The notes under the pieces are model-generated. The model saw only the letters and a list, made by a program, of their open reading frames with translations. It was not told where the DNA came from and did no database searches. The position numbers and the translations under genes are program-made. Positions 38,630 through 47,094 of a stretch of 64,000 nt of DNA are shown one piece after another (within the stretch, counting starts at the first letter, position 1; each line of letters opens with the position of its first letter). Source of the DNA: Flavobacterium litorale (lineage in GTDB: Bacteria; Bacteroidota; Bacteroidia; Flavobacteriales; Flavobacteriaceae); assembly GCF_019613795.1 (NCBI RefSeq), contig NZ_CP080429.1:2413501-2477500 (forward strand), in the 5' to 3' direction.

Positions 38630-40021
38630 TTATATTCCTGCTATTTCTTTTATTTCGTTAATAACGCGCAGTGCAAGGGCATCAGCCTGTTGTTGTGTGT
38701 GTGCTTCGGTATAAATACGAATAATTGGCTCCGTATTCGATTTTCTCAAGTGCACCCACTCCTCAGCCAAATCAATTTTTACACCATCAACAGTAGATAC
38801 TTCTTCATTAGCATATTTAGCTTCCATGCCTTTTAGTATCGCATCTACATCTATTTGTGGCGTTAACTCAATTTTATTCTTACTCATATAATATTGCGGA
38901 TACGAAGCTCTTAAATTAGCTACTGATTTGATGTTATTCTCCGCAAGGTAGGTTAAAAACAAGGCTACCCCAACCAACGAATCACGACCGTAATGCAACT
39001 CTGGGTAAATAATACCACCGTTACCTTCGCCACCAATTATGGCATTATTTTTCTTCATTAAGGTTACTACATTAACCTCACCTACGGCACTAGCCTCATA
39101 GCTACCACCATGTTTTTGAGTAATATCGCGTAGCGCTCTCGATGATGACATATTCGATACCGTATTGCCAGGTGTTTTGCTTAACACATAATCGGCACAA
39201 GCTACCAATGTGTATTCTTCGCCAAACATTTCGCCATCTTCTGATATAAATGCCAAACGATCCACATCAGGATCCACTACAATACCAAAGTGTGCTTTCT
39301 CTTTTACCACAAGATCGCAAATATCGGTAAGGTGCTCTTTTAATGGCTCAGGATTGTGTGGAAAATGACCGTTGGGTTCACAGTATAATTCTACAACCTC
39401 AACACCCATTTGCTCCAATAGTTTTGGTATTATTATACCACCCGATGAGTTAACACCATCTACAACTACTTTAAATCCTGCTTTTTTAACAAGGTCAGCA
39501 TCTACCAATGGTAAATTCAATACCTCATCAATATGAATATCCATATAGGCATCATTCGTAGTAACCTCGCCCAAACTATCTACATCAGAAAAATCAAAAG
39601 CTTCTGCCTCCGCTATTTCCAAAATTTTAGCACCATCAGCACCACTTAAAAACTCGCCCTTCTCGTTAAGTAACTTTAAAGCGTTCCATTGTTTTGGGTT
39701 ATGGCTAGCTGTTAATATAATACCACCATCTGCCTTTTCCAACGGTACAGCTACCTCTACGGTAGGTGTTGTAGATAATCCTAAATCAACTACGTTAATC
39801 CCTAAACCAACAAGCGTGTTCATAACAAGATTGTGTATCATGGGTCCCGATATACGAGCATCGCGCCCAATAACTACCGTTATTTTTTCCTTACCAGCAT
39901 GTTCTTTTAGCCAAGTTCCGTATGCCGAAGCAAATTTTACGGCATCCACAGGTGTAAGGTTATCACCTGTTTTACCGCCAATAGTTCCTCGAATACCTGA
40001 TATTGATTTGATTAATGTCAT
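38630..40021 (-). CDS. glmM: Phosphoglucosamine mutase
   Basis: It converts glucosamine 6-phosphate to glucosamine 1-phosphate for peptidoglycan and LPS precursors. The 463-residue alpha-D-phosphohexomutase has catalytic Ser106 in TASHNPKQWN, the metal loop DPDVDRLAF, the sugar loop GGEGNGGII and the phosphate loop RKSNTEPIIRIYTEA. The N-terminus MTLIKSISGIRGTIGG is typical of the Bacteroidota form. Phosphomannomutase activity cannot be excluded. It has its own candidate -7 box and ends at a shared terminator. Confidence 0.9.
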   Translation of the reverse strand: MTLIKSISGIRGTIGGKTGDNLTPVDAVKFASAYGTWLKEHAGKEKITVVIGRDARISGPMIHNLVMNTLVGLGINVVDLGLSTTPTVEVAVPLEKADGGIILTASHNPKQWNALKLLNEKGEFLSGADGAKILEIAEAEAFDFSDVDSLGEVTTNDAYMDIHIDEVLNLPLVDADLVKKAGFKVVVDGVNSSGGIIIPKLLEQMGVEVVELYCEPNGHFPHNPEPLKEHLTDICDLVVKEKAHFGIVVDPDVDRLAFISEDGEMFGEEYTLVACADYVLSKTPGNTVSNMSSSRALRDITQKHGGSYEASAVGEVNVVTLMKKNNAIIGGEGNGGIIYPELHYGRDSLVGVALFLTYLAENNIKSVANLRASYPQYYMSKNKIELTPQIDVDAILKGMEAKYANEEVSTVDGVKIDLAEEWVHLRKSNTEPIIRIYTEAHTQQQADALALRVINEIKEIAGI

Positions 40022-40047
40022 ATTAAAATTTAGTTTTTTGGTTATAA

Positions 40048-40055
40048 CAAATATA
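40048..40055 (-). promoter_or_regulatory. Candidate -7 box (TATATTTG) of glmM
   Basis: Minus-strand TATATTTG lies 26 bases before the glmM ATG. No TTG was found at the proper distance. Confidence 0.4.
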
Positions 40056-40123
40056 AGGGTTACAATAATTCTAGTTTTAAGTAAATATTACTTTTTTTGT
40101 AGGAAAACATAGAGTTTACATTA

Positions 40124-40131
40124 TAGCTTTG
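40124..40131 (+). promoter_or_regulatory. Candidate -7 box (TAGCTTTG) of the ACP phosphodiesterase gene
   Basis: TAGCTTTG lies 31 bases before the ATG at 40163. The nearest TTG upstream is 24 bases away, slightly long. Confidence 0.4.
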
Positions 40132-40162
40132 TTGCTAACAAACTAATTGCTACATTGTACCT

Positions 40163-40747
40163 ATGAACTTTTTAGCACACATATACCTATCGGGCAATAA
40201 TGAGTTACTTACCATTGGTAATTTTATGGCAGACGGTATTCGTGGGCAAGTACTTAATTCATTCCCTGCCGAAGTACAAAAAGGAATTATCTTACATCGT
40301 TTTATAGATAGTTATACTGATGCACACCCTATTTTTAGGCAAAGTACCAAACGATTACACCCTGTATATCATCATTACTCTGGGGTTATTGTAGATATTA
40401 TTTACGACCATTTTTTAGCAAGAAACTGGCGTAAATATCATGATGAACCTTTACAGGATTTTACACAACAATTTTACCAATTGCTTAGAGATAATTACAG
40501 CCTGCTTACAGAAAAGACAAAAAACATGATGCCCTACATGATACAGCAAGATTGGTTGGGCAGCTATGCGACTACAACAGGTATTGCCGAAATATTACGG
40601 CAAATGGACGGGCGCACCAAACAAAAATCGGGGATGACAAATGCTGTAAAAGAACTTATGGCATTTTATACCGATTTTGAAAGTGAGTTTACTTTATTTT
40701 TTGAAGATGTTCGGGCTTTTGTGAAGGATAAAAAACGTACGTTATAA
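40163..40747 (+). CDS. Acyl carrier protein phosphodiesterase (AcpH/DUF479 family)
   Basis: The 194-residue protein shows the family pattern MNFLAHIYLSG, LLTIGNFMADGIRG, GIILHRFIDSYTDAHP, HHYSGVIVDIIYDHFLARNW and SYATTTGIAEIL. The conserved His and Asp residues are those of the HD-like metal site. AcpH removes 4'-phosphopantetheine from holo-ACP; activity is inferred from family. It is divergent from glmM. Confidence 0.88.
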   Translation: MNFLAHIYLSGNNELLTIGNFMADGIRGQVLNSFPAEVQKGIILHRFIDSYTDAHPIFRQSTKRLHPVYHHYSGVIVDIIYDHFLARNWRKYHDEPLQDFTQQFYQLLRDNYSLLTEKTKNMMPYMIQQDWLGSYATTTGIAEILRQMDGRTKQKSGMTNAVKELMAFYTDFESEFTLFFEDVRAFVKDKKRTL

Positions 40748-40817
40748 AAAGAGCTAGCGCCTGCTTAGTATTTGCGTAAAAAACGTATAAATGAGCTATA
40801 TTTTTTTATAAATGAAG

Positions 40818-40825
40818 TAACTTTG
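40818..40825 (+). promoter_or_regulatory. Candidate -7 box (TAACTTTG) of the ClC gene
   Basis: TAACTTTG lies 38 bases before the ATG at 40864; a matching TTG was not found. Confidence 0.4.
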
Positions 40826-40863
40826 CCCTCTGTTTATAAAAAATCAAATTTTACAAGTATAAA

Positions 40864-42684
40864 ATGCTTAATCGTAACGTTTCAAAAGTTAGATTATTTT
40901 TCCGAAATAACCTGCGCCGTATTGAAACACTATTTTTTATTATTAAAAGTCTGCTTTCAGAAAGGCACTTTATTTACGTTTCGGCCATACTGGTTGCGAT
41001 ATCCACATCGCTTGCCGTAATTATACTAAAAGGATTTGCGCATAGTGTTTTTAACTTTGCCAATTATATAGACAATTATTTAAAACTACCTTATGTAAAC
41101 AGTATATTCCCTATTATAGGTATACTACTTACCATATTTATTGTTAGGAAGTTACTAAAAGGACAAATTGAAAAAGGTAGTTCGCGCATACTGTATGCTG
41201 TTGCTAAAAAAGGAGGTATTATGCCCCGAAAGCAAATGTATGCCCAAATTATAACCAGCTCGCTAACCGTAGGGCTTGGAGGCTCGGCAGGATTGGAGTC
41301 GCCCATTACCATAACAGGAGCAGCATTTGGCTCTAACTTTGCACAAAACTACAAACTCTCTAAAAAGGACAGGATATTACTACTTGCTTGTGGCGTGGCA
41401 GCGGGTATTGCCGCAGCCTTTAATGCCCCTATAGCAGGCGTACTTTTTGCTATAGAAGTAGTACTTACCGATGTATCTATTACCGCCTTTATCCCAATTA
41501 TGATATCGGCTGCTACAGGCGCAATCGTTTCTACCATAGTACTTAACGAGGAAGTGCTACTATCGTTTAAGCAACAACATCCTTTTGATTATCATAATAT
41601 ACCCTACTACATTATATTAGGCTTACTCTGCGGGTTTATATCGGTATACCATACTAGGCAATTCCAACGCGTAGAAGGCTTTTTTGCTCGACTTAAAAAG
41701 AGTGATTACCAAAAAGGACTATATGGGGCACTACCATTAGCAGCACTCATATTCCTATCGCCTACCCTATTTGGTGAAGGGTACGAAAGCATTAAAGTAT
41801 TAGCCAACTCGCACCCTGAAGAATTGCTTAATAATACCTTATTAGAGGGCTTTAAAGAAAATGCTTGGGTATTACTCGCCTTTGCAGGGGTAACTATGCT
41901 GTTAAAAGTTTTTGCAGCAGCCTTAACACTATCGAGCGGAGGTAACGGCGGTAACTTTGCACCATCGTTATTTGTAGGGTCGTATCTTGGTTTTTTTGTA
42001 GCAAAGTCCATGCATATGGTAGGTTTAGCAAAAAACTTACCTGTAAGCAGCTTTACCATAGTAGGTATGGCGGGTTTGCTTAGTGGCTTATTCCATGCAC
42101 CGCTTACTGCTATTTTCCTTATTGGCGAAATTACTGGGGGGTATAACCTTATGGTTCCGCTCATGATTGTGTCATCCATTAGTTTTGCGGTATCCAAACA
42201 ATTCGAAAATCACTCGATGGATGTGAAACACTTAGCCGATAAAGGCGAAGTATTTACAGGGAATAAGGATAAGAATATACTATCAAGCCTTGATTTACTT
42301 GCCATAGTTAACACCGAATTTAAAACAGTAACCACAATGCAAAAACCTGAGGATGTGGTTAACTTACTGTCAACAACCAAACAGAGTATTTTTGCGGTGG
42401 TTGACGAAAAGAATAAATTGTTGGGCGTTATTGATTTTAATGCCATACGCCATATTGCTTTTAGCTCGTTTAAGATAAAGTACAGTAAGCTAGAAGAGAT
42501 GATGATAGTACCTACTGAGGTAGCGACCATTCAGGATTCTTTGGAAATGATTATGGATAAGTATGATGCTGCTAATACTGATTATTTACCGATACTTAAG
42601 GAAGGGAAATACTATGGTTTTATCTTTAAAGATAAAATACTAAGCAGTTACAGGCAACGGGTAAAAGAAATGGTTATTGAATAA
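40864..42684 (+). CDS. ClC-family chloride channel/transporter with C-terminal CBS pair
   Basis: The 606-residue membrane protein has the ClC fold (about 40-445) with GGSAGLESPITITGAAFGS, ACGVAAGIAAAFNAPIAGVLFAIEV, GGNGGNFAPSLFVGSYLG and GLLSGLFHAPLTAIFLIGE. Two CBS motifs follow (about 490-600, SIFAVVDEKNKLLGVID and YLPILKEGKYYGFIF). In the loop corresponding to GREGP the external gating glutamate position is Ala (GSAGL), with a Glu two positions after the second Gly, so coupling to protons is uncertain. It probably moves chloride or another anion; CBS domains usually sense adenine nucleotides. It ends at a shared terminator. Confidence 0.92.
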   Translation: MLNRNVSKVRLFFRNNLRRIETLFFIIKSLLSERHFIYVSAILVAISTSLAVIILKGFAHSVFNFANYIDNYLKLPYVNSIFPIIGILLTIFIVRKLLKGQIEKGSSRILYAVAKKGGIMPRKQMYAQIITSSLTVGLGGSAGLESPITITGAAFGSNFAQNYKLSKKDRILLLACGVAAGIAAAFNAPIAGVLFAIEVVLTDVSITAFIPIMISAATGAIVSTIVLNEEVLLSFKQQHPFDYHNIPYYIILGLLCGFISVYHTRQFQRVEGFFARLKKSDYQKGLYGALPLAALIFLSPTLFGEGYESIKVLANSHPEELLNNTLLEGFKENAWVLLAFAGVTMLLKVFAAALTLSSGGNGGNFAPSLFVGSYLGFFVAKSMHMVGLAKNLPVSSFTIVGMAGLLSGLFHAPLTAIFLIGEITGGYNLMVPLMIVSSISFAVSKQFENHSMDVKHLADKGEVFTGNKDKNILSSLDLLAIVNTEFKTVTTMQKPEDVVNLLSTTKQSIFAVVDEKNKLLGVIDFNAIRHIAFSSFKIKYSKLEEMMIVPTEVATIQDSLEMIMDKYDAANTDYLPILKEGKYYGFIFKDKILSSYRQRVKEMVIE

Positions 42685-42705
42685 AAGTATAAACAAACGA
42701 TATAT

Positions 42706-42740
42706 AAAAAAAAGCCTATCCGAATTGGATAGGCTTTTTT
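42706..42740. terminator. Bidirectional terminator between the ClC gene and the transaldolase gene
   Basis: aaaaaaaagcctatcc and ggataggctttttt form a stem with a short loop and A/T runs on both sides, placed between convergent genes. Confidence 0.92.
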
Positions 42741-42762
42741 ATGTTCTAGTAATATATTATAA

Positions 42763-43419
42763 CTAGTTATTTCCTTTTTGATAGTCGGCAATAAATTGTG
42801 CCAATCCAGAGTCTGTAAGGGGGTGTTTTATTAAGCCTGTAATGGCCGATAGTGGTCCCGTCATAACATCGGCACCAATTTTAGCACAGTTTACAATGTG
42901 CATGGTATGGCGTACGGATGCCGCAAGAATTTCAGTATTATAAGCGTAATTATCGTAGATGTAACGAATTTCTTCAATAAGGTTTAATCCATCAGTAGAA
43001 ATATCATCTAAACGACCAATAAATGGCGATACGTACGTAGCTCCTGCTTTAGCAGCTAAAATGGCTTGCCCAGCCGAAAATACTAATGTTACGTTGGTTT
43101 TAATACCCTTATCACTAAAGTATTTACATGCCTTTATGCCATCTTTAATCATAGGTAATTTTACTACAATTTGGTTGTGCAAAGCAGCAAGCTCCTCCCC
43201 TTCTTTAATCATACCCTCAAAATCGGTAGCAATAACTTCAGCACTCACATCGCCATCTACAATATCGCAAATAGCGGTGTAATGCTTCAAGATATTTTCT
43301 TTACCTGTAATGCCTTCTTTTGCCATTAATGAAGGATTGGTAGTTACCCCATCAAGTACGCCCAACTCTTGCGCTTCTTTTATCTGATCGAGATTTGCTG
43401 TATCAATAAAAAATTTCAT
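42763..43419 (-). CDS. fsa: Fructose-6-phosphate aldolase / TalC-type transaldolase
   Basis: The 218-residue small transaldolase starts [20 protein letters not shown] and has [24 protein letters not shown], the Schiff-base Lys in [37 protein letters not shown] and the C-terminal [15 protein letters not shown]. It belongs to the Fsa/TalC subfamily; whether it is transaldolase or fructose-6-phosphate aldolase cannot be fixed from sequence. It is the gene downstream of the SDR and has a -7 box in between. Confidence 0.9.
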   Translation of the reverse strand: MKFFIDTANLDQIKEAQELGVLDGVTTNPSLMAKEGITGKENILKHYTAICDIVDGDVSAEVIATDFEGMIKEGEELAALHNQIVVKLPMIKDGIKACKYFSDKGIKTNVTLVFSAGQAILAAKAGATYVSPFIGRLDDISTDGLNLIEEIRYIYDNYAYNTEILAASVRHTMHIVNCAKIGADVMTGPLSAITGLIKHPLTDSGLAQFIADYQKGNN

Positions 43420-43458
43420 ATCGTTTTTTTATAATGTGTTGTGTATTTGTGTTAGGTA

Positions 43459-43466
43459 CAAAACTA
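43459..43466 (-). promoter_or_regulatory. Candidate -7 box (TAGTTTTG) of the aldolase gene
   Basis: Minus-strand TAGTTTTG lies 39 bases before the ATG and overlaps the SDR stop codon. No TTG was found 18-22 bases upstream. Confidence 0.4.
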
Positions 43467-44279
43467 CAATTTATAATGATTCATTAATAGTTTTTCGTAC
43501 ACCTTATCGGGTAAAACGCGTTTCAATACAATCGAAAATTTTTGCATAAAAGCACCCACTTTATAATGCACCTTTGGGTTTGGTGTTTGTATTATTTTAT
43601 ATATCGCTTCTGCCATTTCGTTTGGGTTACTACCACCATCTACATGCTCGTCCATCATAGCAAGCGTATTCCCATAAGTAACTTCGTAAGGGGAACCTTT
43701 TATAAGTGGTGCATGGTAACGTCTGTCAGCAATATTAGTTGCAAAATCGCCTGGTGCAACATTAGTAATACTAATACCAAAGGGCTTAACCTCCATGCGT
43801 AATGCTTCGGTAATTAACTCCAATGCTCCTTTTGAGGCAGAATACACACTACGGTATGGTAGCCCCATGTACCCCGCTATAGAGGTAACATTTATAATAA
43901 GCCCCTGTTTTTGTGTACGCATGTGGGGTAACACAGCCTTTATAACCGTTATGGGTCCAAACAAATTAGTCTCAAAATTATTTTTAATCGCATCATCTGG
44001 TAACTCCTCTAAAGGTCCTGTAATCCCTACGCCCGCATTGTTAATAAGCACGTCTATACGTCCAGATTGCTCTATTACAGTAGCAACGGCAGTAGTAATG
44101 CTTTCAGCATCGCGAACATCCAAAGCGATAAGTGGAAAAACAGAATCGGTTACCTTATCGGGGTTACGGCTTGTACCATATACAGTATAGCCTTTTTGGT
44201 GTAAAAAATTACCTACCGATTTACCGATGCCCGAAGAACCGCCTGTTATTAAAACTATTTTATTGCCAGAATTAATCAT
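43464..44279 (-). CDS. Short-chain dehydrogenase/reductase
   Basis: The 271-residue classical SDR has cofactor loop TGGSSGIGKS, NNAGVGITGPLEE, Ser in INVTSIAGYMGLP, catalytic YSASK and NVAPGDFATNI. The Arg after the first strand (YGTSRNPDK) points to NADPH. The C-terminal KVHYKVGAFMQKFSIVLKRVLPDKVYEKLL resembles SDRs acting on lipid-like or long-chain substrates, but the substrate is unknown. It has its own promoter and the next gene begins 44 bases after its stop. Confidence 0.92.
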   Translation of the reverse strand: MINSGNKIVLITGGSSGIGKSVGNFLHQKGYTVYGTSRNPDKVTDSVFPLIALDVRDAESITTAVATVIEQSGRIDVLINNAGVGITGPLEELPDDAIKNNFETNLFGPITVIKAVLPHMRTQKQGLIINVTSIAGYMGLPYRSVYSASKGALELITEALRMEVKPFGISITNVAPGDFATNIADRRYHAPLIKGSPYEVTYGNTLAMMDEHVDGGSNPNEMAEAIYKIIQTPNPKVHYKVGAFMQKFSIVLKRVLPDKVYEKLLMNHYKL

Positions 44280-44307
44280 ATAAAAATGCTCGTTTGTTAC
44301 AATCGGT

Positions 44308-44340
44308 CAAAAATACATAAATATGTAAAGGTTTACACAA
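44308..44340 (-). promoter_or_regulatory. Promoter of the SDR gene
   Basis: Minus-strand TTG (44338-44340), a 22-base spacer and TATTTTTG (44308-44315) lie 28 bases before the ATG. The spacer is at the long end of the known range. Confidence 0.5.
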
Positions 44341-44450
44341 ACCGTAATCTGTTTATTGTATACGTAGTACAACTGTAGTTTTTATAAAATTGTATATCTT
44401 ATGCCCTCAAAAGCCAAGTGCAACGGCTATACTATAAAAACAAACTACCT

Positions 44451-45449
44451 ATGTATGTAAAACGGAATTATAGTTTTTTAATGACTTTTAAATGGTCTAT
44501 GAAACCCTTTTGGCTCGGAATGCTCTACGCAACCGCCATATATTTCCTGAATCTATTTTTAATTAACAATTACGATATTAATATTGGGTTGCCCTGGAGC
44601 CCCATAAGTGTAATTGGTATTGCAGTTGCTTTTTATTTGGGATTTAAAAACAATGCTAGTTATGACAGGGTTTGGGAAGCCCGAAAAATATGGGGTGGTA
44701 TTGTAAACAACAGCCGCTCGTTTGGGGCAGCTACCCACTCGTTTATAATTGGTAAAGATGCTCCTAGCATAAAGAAAAGAATTATTTACAGACACATTGC
44801 GTGGTTAACGGCACTGCGCTATCAACTCCGTTTGCCAAGAGAGTGGGAACATGATACCGAAAAGTTTACAAGAATTTTTCCGAGTGCTAATAACGACTAT
44901 TTGAAAGAACTGAGTAGTGAATTACAACCCTTTTTAAGCGATAAAGAACTTAACGAGTGTATAAGTAAAGCTAATGTTGCTACACAAATTATAGCGGCAC
45001 AAGCAACCGATTTGCAAACCCTTAGGGATGAGAATTATTTTGATGATTTTAGGCACATGGAATTTCATCAGTTACTAACTACTTTTTATGATGACCAAGG
45101 ACGTAGCGAACGGATTAAAAATTTCCCCTTCCCGCGCCAATATGCCTCTACAGCATTATGGCTGTCGGTTATATTTTCGTTAATGATACCTTTTGGCTTG
45201 CTAGATATATTAAACAAAATGCCCATAGAATTATGTTGGATAATGATTCCGCTATCGGGGCTTACGATATGGGTATTCTTCTTGATGGAAAAAATTGGCG
45301 ATTATTCCGAAAATCCTTTTGAGGGTTCCTATAATGATGTACCTATCGATTCGATTTCGAGAGCCATAGAAATTGACTTGAGAGAGATGATTAACGATAC
45401 TAATTTACGTGCACCTATAGGAGGCAGCCCTGATGGCTTTTTAATGTAA
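44451..45449 (+). CDS. Bestrophin-family (UPF0187) membrane channel
   Basis: The 332-residue protein starts MYVKRNYSFLMTFKWSMKPF and has four membrane segments. Signatures are VAFYLGFKNNASYDRVWEARKIWGGIVNNSRSF, WLTALRYQLR, LIPFGLLDIL-like helix IPFGLLDILN, and the C-terminal DYSENPFEGSYNDVPIDSISRAIEIDLREM. This is the bacterial bestrophin/RFP-TM family of pentameric ion channels. I preferred the ATG at 44451 over a GTG 33 bases upstream. The gene faces the SRP RNA transcript from the other strand. Confidence 0.9.
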   Translation: MYVKRNYSFLMTFKWSMKPFWLGMLYATAIYFLNLFLINNYDINIGLPWSPISVIGIAVAFYLGFKNNASYDRVWEARKIWGGIVNNSRSFGAATHSFIIGKDAPSIKKRIIYRHIAWLTALRYQLRLPREWEHDTEKFTRIFPSANNDYLKELSSELQPFLSDKELNECISKANVATQIIAAQATDLQTLRDENYFDDFRHMEFHQLLTTFYDDQGRSERIKNFPFPRQYASTALWLSVIFSLMIPFGLLDILNKMPIELCWIMIPLSGLTIWVFFLMEKIGDYSENPFEGSYNDVPIDSISRAIEIDLREMINDTNLRAPIGGSPDGFLM

Positions 45450-45509
45450 ATGAGTAACAAATAGGCACAAAAAAAGCCCCTATTAGGCTACAAAAAAGAA
45501 ATAAAAAAA

Positions 45510-45603
45510 GGCAAGCGACCTACATCGCACCGCTACAACCGCATACCTTTGCTGCGTTCCCACCCTGGAGGATTCTGCAGGAGCTGGTCGTGTAGGACTT
45601 GCC
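45510..45603 (-). ncRNA. ffs: Signal recognition particle RNA (4.5S type)
   Basis: Read on the minus strand the RNA begins GGCAAGTCCTACACGACC and ends GGTCGCTTGCC, so its ends pair. The apical domain CCAGGGTGGGAACGCAGCAAAGGTA carries the conserved SRP loop and asymmetric bulge bound by Ffh. About 94 bases matches the small bacterial SRP RNA. A perfect TTG-N19-TATCTTTG promoter lies 4-34 bases upstream and a T run follows the 3' end (TTTTTTTATTTC). It pairs with Ffh to target membrane proteins. Confidence 0.9.
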
Positions 45604-45607
45604 AGTG

Positions 45608-45637
45608 CAAAGATACATTATTTTTATATTTTTGCAA
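45608..45637 (-). promoter_or_regulatory. Promoter of the SRP RNA gene
   Basis: Minus-strand TTG (45635-45637), a 19-base spacer and TATCTTTG (45608-45615) are an exact match, placing the start at the first G of the RNA. It overlaps a divergent candidate box at 45627-45634. Confidence 0.8.
45627..45634 (+). promoter_or_regulatory. Candidate -7 box (TATTTTTG) of the glutamine cyclotransferase gene
   Basis: Plus-strand TATTTTTG lies 47 bases before the ATG at 45681. It overlaps the spacer of the divergent SRP RNA promoter; no good TTG is found upstream. Confidence 0.4.
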
Positions 45638-45680
45638 GGCTATAGGCGGTTAGAAAATGTAATTGTATATTGCCTTAACT

Positions 45681-46745
45681 ATGAATAATACTATGAAAAT
45701 ATCTAAACTGTTCGCTTTCATTTCGTTGGCAACAGCACTACATTCGTGCGGCGACGATAATAAACAAAAAAATAATTTATTTAAGTTAGATACTTCGGCT
45801 ATGAAACAACAGTATCAGCCCGAAGATGCGCTTACCTTATCGTTAATAAACGAAAAAAATAAGGTAATTGATTCTGTTGTTTATTATATTAATGATAACC
45901 GCGTGGGTGCTGTAACGGGTAACGAAAAACTAAAGGTAGCATTAAACAACCGTAAGTTTGGCTACCAGAACTTGAAAGCACTTGTGTTTTTTGAAAATGA
46001 TAATGTAGAGGTTGAAGGTCGTGTAGAGCTAACATCGAGCATAACACCACAATTATTGGAGTACGAAATAGTAAACACCTACCCACATGATATGAGTGCT
46101 TATACACAGGGTTTGGAGTTTTACAGGGATACGCTATACGAAGGAACTGGGCAATACAAAGGCTCTACCCTGCGCAAAGTAAACTACAAAACGGGCGAAG
46201 TGTATAAAAAAATAAAGCAGGACGACAGGTACTTTGGCGAAGGAATTACCATACTAAACAACAAAGTGTACCAACTTACGTGGCGCGAAACTACTGCTTT
46301 TGTATATGATGCCGATACATTTGAAAAAATAAACGAGTTTACCTATTCCAAAAAAATAGAGGGATGGGGGCTTACTAACGATGGCGAATATTTATACCAA
46401 AGTGACGGTACTGAAAAAATATGGAAGCTAGACCCTGAAACGATGAAGGAGGTTGATTATATTAATGTATATACCAAAAATACCAAAATAAAAGCTGTAA
46501 ACGAGTTGGAATGGATAGATGGTAAAATATATGGTAATGTATACCAAAAAGATGCCATAGCTGTTATAAACCCTACTACGGGTGCAGTTGAAAGTATTAT
46601 TAATTTCTCTGATTTAAAAACCAAAGTTACCAAACACCCAAAATTAGATGTACTTAATGGTATTGCGTATAACCCTAAAACCAACACTATTTTTGTAACA
46701 GGCAAAAACTGGGATAAAATGTTTGAGATAAGAATTAAAGAGTAA
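45681..46745 (+). CDS. Glutamine cyclotransferase lipoprotein
   Basis: The protein of about 354 residues has a lipoprotein signal ending LHSC. The N-terminal region (about 25-110) is Ig-like (YQPEDALTLSLINEKNKVIDSVVYY). The C-terminal domain is a glutamine cyclotransferase beta-propeller with YPHDMSAYTQGLEFYRDTLYEGTGQYKGSTLR, FGEGITILNNKVYQLTWRE, GWGLTNDGEYLYQSDG, VNELEWIDGKIYGNVYQKD and LNGIAYNP. It converts N-terminal Gln to pyroglutamate. Since many Bacteroidota exported proteins have Gln at the processed N-terminus (several here begin QE, QG or QA after cleavage), it may modify them; that is inference. A TTG start 18 bases upstream is less likely. Confidence 0.9.
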   Translation: MNNTMKISKLFAFISLATALHSCGDDNKQKNNLFKLDTSAMKQQYQPEDALTLSLINEKNKVIDSVVYYINDNRVGAVTGNEKLKVALNNRKFGYQNLKALVFFENDNVEVEGRVELTSSITPQLLEYEIVNTYPHDMSAYTQGLEFYRDTLYEGTGQYKGSTLRKVNYKTGEVYKKIKQDDRYFGEGITILNNKVYQLTWRETTAFVYDADTFEKINEFTYSKKIEGWGLTNDGEYLYQSDGTEKIWKLDPETMKEVDYINVYTKNTKIKAVNELEWIDGKIYGNVYQKDAIAVINPTTGAVESIINFSDLKTKVTKHPKLDVLNGIAYNPKTNTIFVTGKNWDKMFEIRIKE

Positions 46746-46762
46746 TTATTTAATGCCTATAA

Positions 46763-46797
46763 CAAAAAAGCCTTTCTATTGCGGAGGCTTTTTTTAT
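46763..46797 (+). terminator. Terminator of the glutamine cyclotransferase gene
   Basis: aaaaaagcct pairs with ggctttttt (with G-T pairs) and is followed by T residues, about 20 bases after the stop. Confidence 0.75.
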
Positions 46798-47012
46798 TCT
46801 CGTGTATCAACATTTCCATTGTATCGAGCTTTAATTCTATCTTTTATAATGATAAAAGAAATTATCATAAAAGGTATTAAGACAATTATATTACGTAATA
46901 CATGATTTGTTTCTTCTGAAAACACAGTAACATTCAAAAATATATATCCAGGAAAGTAACATACAATTACTAATATCAAAAACTGAAAAAACCTTTTTAA
47001 AGTATACTTCAT
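46794..47012 (-). CDS. Small two-helix membrane protein, unknown function
   Basis: The 72-residue product is MKYTLKRFFQFLILVIVCYF at the start, then a second hydrophobic helix (NIIVLIPFMIISFIIIKD) and a basic C-terminus KARYNGN. It starts with ATG at 47012, just downstream of the rpsA terminator, and ends within the terminator of the facing gene. No Bacteroidota promoter box was found before it. I do not recognise a family. It is supported by its clear two-helix pattern, but a chance open frame is possible. Confidence 0.5.
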   Translation of the reverse strand: MKYTLKRFFQFLILVIVCYFPGYIFLNVTVFSEETNHVLRNIIVLIPFMIISFIIIKDRIKARYNGNVDTRE

Positions 47013-47045
47013 ATCAGTCGAATGTTTTTACAAATTTAAAAATAT

Positions 47046-47073
47046 AAAAAAGCCCTCACAATGTGAGGGCTTT
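47046..47073 (-). terminator. Terminator of rpsA
   Basis: A perfect stem agccctcaca / tgtgagggct with a 2-4 base loop lies about 20 bases after the rpsA stop. On the minus strand it is followed by TTTTTATA. Confidence 0.85.
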
Positions 47074-47094
47074 GTATATTAAAATGAATTCGGA

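Noticed and set aside
45469..45510. Terminator of the bestrophin gene on the plus strand
   Set aside because: The short stem (agcc ... ggct) has a T run only on the minus strand, so it fits the end of the SRP RNA transcript instead.
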